A stretch of DNA of 64,000 nt from positions 248,001 to 312,000 of the forward strand of contig JACATO010001015.1 in assembly GCA_018389105.1 (NCBI GenBank), read 5' to 3'. Positions within the stretch are counted from its first letter, which is position 1, and each line of letters begins with the position of its first letter. Of the stretch, positions 25,301-37,300 are shown piece by piece. A program made the position numbers and the translations under genes. The notes beneath the pieces were generated by a model. It saw nothing but the letters and a program-made list of their open reading frames with translations. It was not told where the DNA came from and did no database searches. This DNA comes from Nautilus pompilius (Eukaryota > Mollusca > Cephalopoda > Nautilida > Nautilidae).

Positions 25301-28300
25301 AATAAACTATAGTAGTTAGCCATGTTAAATTGCATTGCTTTCTACTATTCTTTCAGGCTCATGAATATTAATCATCTGTTTGTGCATATGATTGAAGTAC
25401 TTTCATATGATCTTCTGGATAAATGGGGTGTTGAAATAGTTTTTTTTAAACCATGTTTGTAATCATGGAGACATATTTGAAACAAACTTCAAGCATTATT
25501 GGTTTTGGAATTGGAAGCCTAATGTTTAATTTTAGTCACTGCATGACATTAGTGATCATTGGGTGATCCTATTTATTTGTGCTGTGTTGAATTACCTACT
25601 TTAAAAAGCCAAGTGTGTCAATTTCATCTGTCTTCACTACTAACTACTATTTGATTTTTAAATATTACAGCACACTCAAATTCAGAAATTCAAGTCTCAA
25701 TTTAATTGTTGATAGCATGAGAAAATATTCAGCTCGGCTTTAAGTTTTCTAACATATGGGGTTCACAACTAGACCAACATAGAGGTAAACACACTCAGGT
25801 TCTCTGATTAGATAATATGGTATACACATCCAAGAAACCACCATGGTGAAAACTGTACACCACAGAAAGATAGATAGGGAGAAATGTAAAGACAGCAATC
25901 ATCAATTATGGTTTGTTTGGCCTTCAGTCTCAGCTGTACAGTACAAAGTCTACAGCACGTAGTGCACTGGGTTAGCGCACATTCCTACAACTTATCCTCA
26001 CTGTTAGTCTACCTAACTATGCCACCTTGGTTTTCTTCATAGAAAGGTGATTTGCCTTCTGGGTTTGTTTTGTAGTCTGTAACATATCCTTCACTCTAAG
26101 CAGTCCTAATACATTTCTTGCTGAAACCATATTTTCTGTGCACTGCTAAATTACCACCATTTTCTTCAGTAAACATAACAACTTCCAGCTTAAAAGCTGC
26201 TGTGTATGACTTGTGTAACTTAATGGAAGGCATATTTTAAGATAAGGTAGATAATTTGCACACACAATTCGCGAGTGTGCGCTTGTTATTAATTGAATAA
26301 TTCTGCATATTTCACTAAGCCCATTAACAATGAATTGCTCAACTTTTCAGCAAATGTTCCTGACTATAATTTCTTAGTCTGTTTTAAATAAATAATTTTA
26401 CTGTTTATTTCATAAAGTACTTTTTTTTTAATTATTAAAGCAATTTCGATGATTCTATCCAAAGATAAGTTGAAGCCCAGACTTCTGGGGGTGGGGAGTA
26501 TTGACATATAGGCAAAAAATACAATACATGCCTTTACTACATTAGCTGATAATGAAATACCTGTTAATGATTTCATGATAGACCAAATCTATAGGAACAT
26601 AAAATGTTTATTACACTAAATTTGTCAAAAAATCATTTAAAAAAAATTCTGGTAAAGCTGTACTTAGTTGATGATATCTGATAATTTTACAAAATCACAA
26701 ATATCTACTTTATCTTCAAGATTATAAGCCCCTTCTTTCTCTTAAAAAAAAAATAATTCATTCTGAAATAAGCTTACCCACCTCTATTTTAACAACTTTA
26801 GGCAATTAAAAAAAAAAAAACAAAACGGGCAGATAATTAAGTCTTAATGCTCTCTTAACCAACACAGTTGGTGTGTATCCTCTTTAGTCAATGGATATTT
26901 TTGGTTAATACAAACTCAAATTGTATTAAAAGGTTAGGTACATTTCTTTAAGGAATTTTGGAATTTAAGGGGAAAAAAAGTTCACTATCAATGAATTGAG
27001 AAGGTATACTATAACTAGCTGGACATTTTTTTCAGTTAAAACATTGTGCTTTTGAAACTGATGATACATTATAATTAAATACGTATATTTTAATCCTATG
27101 TAAATATTCTTTTAAATACCATTAGTTTATAATTGTCCTTGCTTTTTTTGCAAAATATTTTTGTTAATTCTAACATTAAACACTTTATTTTTAATCCTTA
27201 AGTTTCAGTGCATGTAAATATATGCAGTGTTTTTCTTACCATCATTTGAGTGTCTTGCCAGGGAGAGAGTCATTTGGGAGAGTCAGGTGACTGAGCAGAG
27301 CATGTCTCCACCCATTTCTAAAAAAAAAATTTTTTTTAATTTTATTTTTTGCACATAGGAAATTACGATTGCCACAGCTTAAGGGTTAATGAATCCATAG
27401 AAAGTAATTATCTGTATACTCTTCCTCCCACAGGTAAACATGGGAGCCCAAACCATCTTCGCTTAAATCAATTTTATGCACAATGATACTTGCATTGTGC
27501 GAAGTAGAGGCTATCATAGATTACAATATGGCAATCGATCATGAAAGGAAGCAGTTATTGTTGTAAATAAATAAAATTCTCTCAGAAAATGATTTTTAAG
27601 AGTTGACTTAGGAAGTATCAAGTATCTACTTTACAGTATCCTATAATAAATATCAGAAAAATAAAAGCAAATAACAATAAACACATCCAGTTATAACTTT
27701 AAGTAATTTAGTAGGTAGCAGAATTTTCAACTGATGAATCTGATTGTCAGTTTTATGAGAAAAATTTTAATGATTTTTGCCATATTATGAACAAAAATTA
27801 TGAGATAGAATTAGATAATGTTTTGGTGAGATGTAAAATAAAAAGTTGTTTACAAAGTTATTCCTAAATTTTGTATGTATTTTTTCTCCATAACTTGGAT
27901 AATATGCTTGCATAAAATCTATATGTTCATGGCTATGTAATCAATTTGAGACTGTTTAGTATCTCTAGTGCACATGGATAAAGTTTGATATCTACCTAGA
28001 GCATGAAAAAATAATATTAAAAAATATTTTAAAAAAACTATGACATGAATAGATAGTTTATCATAATAATTCAAATAGCAAATTATCATTGATTGAGTGA
28101 CTTTTAAATTTATTAGAGGACAAATTTGAAAATATAACTGAAATATGAGGTGTTTTAACACAAAATAAAGCATTTTATGAATTATTGTAATACTTTTTGT
28201 TGTTTTTATTTTTACATGAAAAAACTTTCTTAAATGGTTAGTTTTATTCATAATAGGTTCAATACAAACTCCATTAGATAACAACTTTTCTCAAAATACG

Positions 28301-31300
28301 TAAATGAGTTTCAGTAGAAACATAAATTAACTTTGGTATAGAAATATTTAAAAAAAAAAAAACTAGTTTGTGCTCTTATCAATTTTGACCCTGTTATGAA
28401 ATTTGTTTTGAAGAACAACATTACAAATGGATAGCCATACCCATTTAGAAGATTATCTAAGGTGGAGAGCTCTTGGTAGAATAGAAAGCTAGTCATAGAT
28501 CAAGGTGACAGAATAGTGAAATGTGAAAAGAAGTGTGGTTTTTCACTTATGGAGATATTGTCCAAAGACCAACCAGTTCATGGTTGACCACAAGTGTCAA
28601 CCCCAGCAGATAATTGCTATGAGTCACTTTTGCTTGGTGAACCAGAACTTTGATGCCATGCAAAATGACCTCTAGTGTTTATCTCCTTGATCCACTGCCA
28701 TATAAATAGGAGCAGTTGAGTCGGTGTTGTGAATATGTTGCTTGGACACCACATGACTGGAGAGCTTTCATTTTGACTTATAACATGTACTCATCTGGAG
28801 AGAATGTGGAACATGCAATCAGCCTACAAACATTGAAAAGGTTCACTACTGTGGTGGAAGTATGTTCTGAGGAGGAATTTTATTTAGTGAGCATGTTTCA
28901 TGGAGGTGCCCTGACTATTATGAGGTATAGGGACCAGATTCTGATTCCCATGTCAGACCACACGCAGGTGCAATTGGAGATAACTTTAGTTTAATGGATG
29001 ATAATGCTCATCTACTTAAAGCATGTACAATAGACTGATATCTTCATGTTGAAATCATTACCCATATATTATGGTCAGCACATTCTTCAGAGCTAAATTT
29101 TTTTGAGAATGTTTTGGATCTTTGAAGACTTATTGGCTCTCTCCAAAGTCATTACAAGAAATGAAAACTTTATCCTATTGTTTTTGTTGATAAGGTTATA
29201 TAAGTAGCATGCAAAGCCACTGATTCATGTTTTTGCTGTTGTGGGGGGGGGGTCCACCTACATCTGTTGACTATATTTCAATCCTTTTTGTTTACAGTCT
29301 TAGTTAGAATTTCTTGTTTGTTTGTTTTTCTTCTTTTCAACCCTTAAAATGATTTGTAATTTACTCATTTATCTGATAAAAGTTGTTACATGATGAAGAG
29401 TTTGTGTTGATCACTTTGAAAATATTTTTGTTTCCAAAAGTTAAGCAACAGTATAATTTGGTCTAAAAATTTTAACATGTGATCTTTTTTTTTTTTTTCA
29501 ATTTAGCTTTTATAATGATTTGATGTTATGAGGGTACTACAAATGTAATAGTCTACTTTGGGAAAATAAATATAACTTTGTTCTTTATTATGTTTGATAT
29601 ATGCATATTGAAATTATACTCATGTTGCATTTGTAGTACAGCTTGAGCTGTAGGATACCATCGTAAGATTTTGATTTGGGGTTGCTGAAGTAACCCTCTC
29701 ACTTGCAAAATGACAAACCAAATATTTCTGATTCTATCAGTGAAATACCCCACTAATGTTTTTTTGTTTAAGTGTGTGGGGGTGATTGGGTTATTAAAAT
29801 AAAATTCACTGAGATGGATAGCTTAGTAGAGGAAGACAGCAAAATGGCAGACTGACTGAACTCCAGTAGTAATTAAGTCTAGGTAGACATTAATTAATAG
29901 GTTTCTTTTGCTGCATTATTAACAAAAAATAATCTCTTGTTTTCAGAAACTGCAAGGCATTGTTTTACACACACTGAATTTCATAATATACATGCAAGTT
30001 CACATGAAGGTAAGGTCATAAGTATTTATTTTGTGTATTTAGTTTTTTTATAAATATATACAAAAAGATAAAAGTTCTACTTTTCTTTAACTCATTTTAT
30101 TGCATAAAACAAAGATTAGTTGGAATTTGTTAAGCTGAATCACCATAAAAATTAGTTCTTGGATAATTTAAAAAACAATTTGTGCAACCAGATATCAAAT
30201 ATTAAACTCTATAAAAAATATCTTAAAGGAAAATGAAATAACATTTAATAGTAATTTCATGTATTGGTAACATGAATAAGGTAAAATACTTTTCTTGTCT
30301 TTATGTATACTTTTAAGTCTGAGTTTTGTAATATTGTTACTAAAGTCAAAAATATTTTCTAATATTAGGCTTTTCTGAAAGTTCAGACATTTTAGTATTT
30401 TGACTCCTAGTATTAAAAATTGTGGATAAGTTTCATTTTGAAAATGTTTATCACATTTTCCTTAAAGGCCTAACATTATTAATTTATAATAAACACTTTC
30501 CAATAATTTCAAAATTCTTCTCAAATATATTTCATATTCAAGTTGTAGATGAATGAAGAACATATAATGAAACTCAAATTTTCTTTGGTTTTATTTTTGA
30601 TAATTTGGAAATATTCTAGCATGCTATTACTGCAGGATTATTACAGCAAAAATTATCTTATTTATCTCTACATTTAAGATTGCTGTTATTAACCTATAAA
30701 TATTTTTTCTGAAACTTTTAAATTTAGTGTTTTATATTTGAATACATCACATTTTTTATTGTTAAGCTATTTTTCACATGGTTTGCATAATTGTTCAGGT
30801 TTATTTGAAAACCTTTTCAAAACAGTAATAATCCTAGTGTAATTCCAGTCATATATGTATATATATGCAGTTGCTAGTATTATCTGAAATAACATCTTTT
30901 TTATGATGAATTATACAAAATAGTTTTACAGATTAGATGTTTTTTTTTCTTTTTTAGTACTTTGTTATACTGCCTTGAATTTAAAATATTTTAATTTGTC
31001 CAGTTTAATCAGTTTCTTCTTTATTTGATTACAAATTCATAAGATAGTTTATATAAGTAGAATTAAAATTTTTGTTTGTTTTTAAAACTTTTTATCTCTT
31101 CTGTTGGTGTGGCCTGTACCACATTACTGCCAATCTTAGCATTTATGATTTAATGAATTGTAATATGGAAAAAATACTTCCCTGTTAATTATTACATTTT
31201 CTAGCTACTCACTGTTACTTGTAGTAAGTCTATACCATGATTCCAGCTTGACAATGCTTTGCTAAGCTATCTTATACAAATGCCTTATTTTAGTGTTCTC

Positions 31301-34300
31301 TTTTCTTTCTTTTTTTTAAATATATAAAATGTACATACATATTTATTATAAGTTTTGCTTCTATTAAATAAAATTTGAGGTTTATTAATCTGTATCATTA
31401 AGAGTTATATAATGGTATTCATACTTGTTACACCTTGCCTACAAATTCTCAAGTTTCATTGAAACTAGTTGGCTCTTTTAGTATTTACACACTAAATATT
31501 ACAAGGTATCTATTTTATGTTCAATCTTATTTACTTCCTGCTTCTCTTTTCTATGCATTCAGACACAAAAATTATAAACTGACAGTTTTATAGCATATTT
31601 TTTAAACACATTGACAAATCTGATACTGTAATTTAAGAACCTTTGTTTAGTGTCATTAAATTCTTCATCTATGCCAATAGGAGTACTACAGACAATTAGC
31701 AGCAACCTTTAGCATATTTTGTTTTTAGCAATGCATTTGTATACTTTAAAACTAAGATATTCTTATTCTCCTGAGTTTTCATAATGTAACCAAAAAATTA
31801 GTTTTGTTATAGGCATCATATGTGAAAAAAAGGCATTAGTTACTATAAACACATTGAAAATTGGCCTTTTAAAAAAATTACATTTTTTTATTTTTAAAAA
31901 GTTGCTTTTTTGCATTGAAGCAATAAATTACATTAAAATTTAAACAAATTTTTATTTTCTTTAGTATAGTTACTACTAACTTGTTACAAAGTTAACTTTG
32001 TCCATGTATTATTGGAATAGAGAACATAAAATTTTCTTGAATTGTGTGAAAATACCATTAACAAATTTGGATTTGCTTTTATTTCTTGTTTTACATCATG
32101 AAGTCAGTGTGATAATTTACAAATAATCTGCATTCTTGATGCTATCATTAGATCTCCTTTTGAATTAAATGTAACCTATTTATAAAAACAGAAATAAACT
32201 CAAAATATTATTTTTTTGGTTTTTATTATGTGACTTTCTTTCAGACTGTATTTTCAATAATGAAAGTGTTGTAAAAACAAACAAGTGCATTTGACTCATA
32301 GAAAATGGTTTGAATGGTGGAGCAGTAGAGACAGAATACTGATCATATTGACACTTAAAATATTAAGAACATTGGCAAGTAGCCAAAGCTAAATATTTCC
32401 CAATAGAAAACCTAGTTTTCTTTTGATCAACCATAAGGTTTATAATACATGACAATAGTTGCCGAGATTTATAAAAAGTGGGAACTATCACTGTTCATTG
32501 CTTGGGAAGTGCATTTGATATCTTTTGTGATGATTATTTGAATTAATCAGACTGCTGTGATCACAAGGTTAGATTACTGAAAAATCTTCCATATGAGGCC
32601 AGCCATAAAATCGTTTGGCAAGGGCAAGTGAAATTAGTAGATGCATATTAATCGTGGCTAAAGAGCTGGTTGGAATATGTATGCTTGAGAGAGAGCAAAT
32701 TAGGGCAAAAGTTATTATCCGAGACATGAATGGGTTTCCTCAATGCATTTAAGATTACATTAGTTCAATGTTTTAAAGAGATGGTGTCAATAACAACTGC
32801 TGTATCTTTCATACACCATCTACATAAAAAACATTAAAGAATTTTTGTTTTTTTATCATAAATGAAATTAGAATATTTTCATTCATTTTTGTAACCTGCA
32901 TTACATGCTTTGAAAAATATCTATTCATTTAGTGTAAATCAACTTTAAAACCAACAGTATTTAAAATCTTCAACATTGATATTTAAAAAAAACTCCAGTA
33001 TATTTGCATGGAAATTATATTAGCTATAATTAATAAACTGAAATATCATTCCTTTTAGGAAAAAATTTGTTATTAAAGTCAAAAGGGTTGTTTGTTTTAA
33101 ATTTACAAAAAAGCTTTAAATCTATTTAATAATTTATATTTATTGAATTGTATTTAAATAATTTTACTATATTCCAGTACATTATCCATATGAAAATACA
33201 ATGAAATTATTCTGTGGTCATGATGGTATGGGATATTTAGATAGAATGAGAGAAGCACAGCGAGACAGACTTGAAGGTAACTGACTTTTTCATATGCTTA
33301 TTTATTCTAAAATCTGTTATACTGCTATGAAGCACCTTTTATTACCCGAATTTCTCTAAATCATGTTGATTAAAGTATTTAAAATGCTAGTGATATTATA
33401 TAGTACAAATTATAAGTATTTCTGTTATTGTGTTTATATAAATTCTTTGGCATTCTATCCTATGTTTTAGGAATCTTCAAGGGATTAAACAACATTAGTC
33501 TAGCAAATTGGGTATTTCAGTAATTAATAGAAAAACTTTGAAGAATGGAAATTTGATATGCTGCTGTTTAGATATTTTAAATTATAATCAGTCATCAAAG
33601 AGTTATGTTAAAATAAAACATTGATCTTTAGAAATCCTAATGGGCATAAATCTTTATCCTACTTATGTATGTATGTACACTTCAACCTCTTTAAAGTTGA
33701 GAGAATATTCTCAAACCATCTCCTGAGATTTTTTTCACATGAACCCCAAAATTATTTACTTCACTAGTTTCTAGCTTCAATTTTACACGCATTTTAATCA
33801 TTAGAATTATCAAAAGTGAAAATAGTCTTAGCTGTATTTCCACAAACTTTCTCCATTGTCTTAAAATTAATGAATGCAATTAAAGTTTATATTTTTTGAG
33901 AAAATATTTATCTGATAATATATTTAATAAGCATGCAAGATAGTAGTGTAAAGTGTGTGTGTGTATAAAAAAATATATATGTACAAAAACAACTATAAAA
34001 TGTCTTGATGGGTTTGTTTAGTTATGATGCTTCCTGTAACAACAACAACTATAAAGTAGTCATAACTACTGCACTCATTACCTTATTTTTCATGTGTACT
34101 TTTTTGTATTACTCTCAATGATTCTTTTTTATCATATTTTGTTGTAAAAAGATATGAACACATCTGAATGTAGTATATTATTTAAATAGGATAATCAACC
34201 AGTCAGATAAATTATTTATCAAAGTTTTATCAACTTTTAACAAATTTCTATCTACACTATTGGAAACATTGATTTTATCTGTTTAGATTTGAAGAACATT

Positions 34301-37300
34301 TTTTTAAAACTTAAGTTTGTGTTGCTTTTAAATATCTAAACTATTTTATTTAGCAATTAATTTAAAGTTAGCATAATGCATATTTTATGAAATCCATGTA
34401 AATATAACAAACTGCTCAAAAACTATTGGACTCTAAGATTGTATTCTATACTTTATTTATCCATGCCATTGACATGTATTAAAAAGTATTGAATTGCAAA
34501 ATTAATTAAAAACTGCTAATAACGTAATAGATTGAAGTAACTTTTTTGTTTTCATTTTTCTTTCGTTTTTGTAATTAGTGAACTGGTTGTATTTATTTCA
34601 GGGCAGTGACAAACATACACTTGTTAATTATGCCCAGGATATCTGAAAAAGAATACTTAATGTTTCTCATATATTATGAAGAATGATGGGTTTCCATTAA
34701 TTGTAGAAAGAAGAATATAAGGATCAACTCGCACCCAGCAGGATCCAATGGCTGGCATTCAGTCATGAGAATTACTCACTCCTGCAGACACCTGCAGTAA
34801 GAGGACCAATTAGCTGAATGCCCCCAGGTGCTAGCAGGCTGGAGTTGATCCAATTTTATTATCATAGCATATGATTAATTAGATTACCATGCTCCAAGGA
34901 GCATATGGAAAAATCCAATTTGTAGCCAGCCTGGCTTAGTAAGGTTTTATCAATCTGGTTGCTGCAAATTTTGTATTGTAATCCTATTTTACACATGCTT
35001 GGTAGGTGTTCAGAACTAGAAAACCACAGCCAGCCTTAGTCTTTTGTGGCAGTATCTATCTCCTTCAGTGTAGCTTGGTGAGTCTGTGCACACAATAATG
35101 CAGAGTCTGAGCCAGAATAATCAGACCTGACTTTGTCAGGGGAAGGGTCACATTGAAGTTTATGATCAATAATTGTACCTATAAATCATATAAAATCATA
35201 ATCACAGTAGCTGCTGGCATTTGCAAGACACTTATTGAGCATGGGATAAAATATTTGTTAAAGTAATGATGGATTGGGGCTTGTCATGCAGGAGAATGAT
35301 TTATTATTGGTGCTTTGTTGCAGTTATTCTGGCAGTCGCTTGTTAGGCCTCCATGTATGAACAGGCAGGCACCATTGTTTATTATCATGTAAATATTTAA
35401 AGGGCCAATTTATTATAGCCTAACAGCTAGTATTTGAGAAGTTGAAAGGCAAAAATCAACAGCCTCAATATGGATATCAATTGACCAGCTGCAGTTGACT
35501 TGGAGGTTCTGTGTACAGACATTGATATTGATAAACCCATCATCTTTGGACCTGTACCTAATCAACAGCTATGTTTTGATTGGTTCATTGTTCCAAAAAT
35601 AAAATGCTCTTTATATGTTGGGTAAAGTCAATACTCTCACTTTATTAGCTAGACTGCATAATCAAAAGAACTGAAGATACTTTCTTATGCAATGAATGAA
35701 GTTGATATAAAATGGATTTTGGGATGTTTCAAGACAATAAGGAAATTTTTTAACATAGATTATTGAATCCTTCATCAGATGATCCTTTAGTAATTTAGAA
35801 TCATTGCAGTGCAACTCTAATTATTGTAAGAAGTTATCTACCATCTTTGGTTTTAAAAAATGTTCTATTTTTTAACACTATAATCTTATGTTGTCTGAAA
35901 GGCCAAAGCTAAATAACTGAGTGGAACTAAAAATGTACCTATCTACATTTGCATTGAACCATTTAAGCCAAATTTATGACATGTTGAAAGTGAAAATTAT
36001 TGCTTCAGTCATCTTGGTTAAAAATATTTTTTGTTTAGAGAAATTACTTAATATTTTTAGTGTTAATTAATGCTTGTTTTCTATTAGTTTTGATTGTCCA
36101 AACTATTTTGACAGTCATACAATACTATAAATCACCTCTTCACTGAAATTTTTAATTTATATAGTGTGTATTGCTTTATAAAATATAACTGAAAAGATGA
36201 GCTAAAATATTCTTTTTTAAATATTTTTCTAATTAAAAAAGAATTTTCTAAATTGAGATGTTGAAATTGGCTGCTTAGTGCTTTTACAATTTTTGATTGC
36301 TGAAACTGGAGCTATTATTTTAACTATATTTAAAACTTAAAATCTACTTTCACAGAAATAGTTTTAAAATAAAAAAGTAAAATAAAGATAATATAAATGA
36401 ATAAAATTAAGAAAAGAGGAAAATTGAGGAAAACTAATTTGTTTCAAATGAATGCATGTACCATGATCAGAAGTATGACAACATAGAAAAAAAATTACAT
36501 AAATCATCTGATTCTAGTGTCTTTCACTGTGAATATGAAAAAGTGTACCTAAAGAATGTATATTAATTTGTGTATGCCTAAGTTATTTCCATTAACAAAG
36601 GGAATTGGGTTTGCTTACCAATTCCTAATGTTTGTAATTTTGAATTATATGATTAAACAATGGTGATACATTTCTCTCTTTTCCAGAGAAATGACACTTG
36701 TATTATTCATGCACAACTACTGTAGGTACTTAATAAGAAAAATCTTACTGCTCACATTTATTTAAATCTACCACATGAGATGGCTTTGAGAAATGGACAG
36801 TCATTAAATATAAAGATTTTAAGAACTTTTTAGAACACTAATATATAAAATATTTAATTTGCATACAATTCAAAAGCATTTGGTGTACTGCCAAAATAAT
36901 TAGATTTTTTTTTTTTGGTTTGTCTTTTGGTGATTGATTTAAAAAATAAATTAAAGCAATAATACAAGATTAAAAACATCACTTAAACAAGGTTATTTTT
37001 CTCATGTATACCTTTTCTTGTCTATACATGCCAAATAATAGTTTTTCTTTTTTGAAACTTCGGTAGTTTTCACTTTTATCACTGTTTCATGAGTTCCTGT
37101 GCATTGGTATTTTTTAGTTTTCTGGTTTCCATTACATCATTGTTTCTTGTATCAATGAGTATCACTTTAGCTTTACTTTCCTCTCCTGAAAGGTACCCAG
37201 ATGCATTTCTGATTGTTGATCTGGACAAATTCAGTAATTACACCAATTATTTGGTGATATTGATGTATTTTTGTGCATTGAAATGTCTTCATGGTTGGTA

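Larger units (their letters stand above)
22160..29946 (+). other. Intron d
   Basis: Holds a pogo/Tigger fragment (22487-22793), a possible pogo-type terminus (25190-25330), a small inverted-repeat site (27450-27500) and a Tc1-like remnant (28560-29240). An (AT)n run is at 22438-22455. A block at about 25740-26240 is richer in G+C without a recognised identity. The remainder is AT-rich intron in which I see nothing. Confidence 0.75.

Noticed and set aside
25950-26000. tRNA-like A-box phrase GTAGTGCACTGGGTTAGCGC
   Set aside because: No matching B box, no cloverleaf and no clear SINE body; too weak for a tRNA or SINE call.
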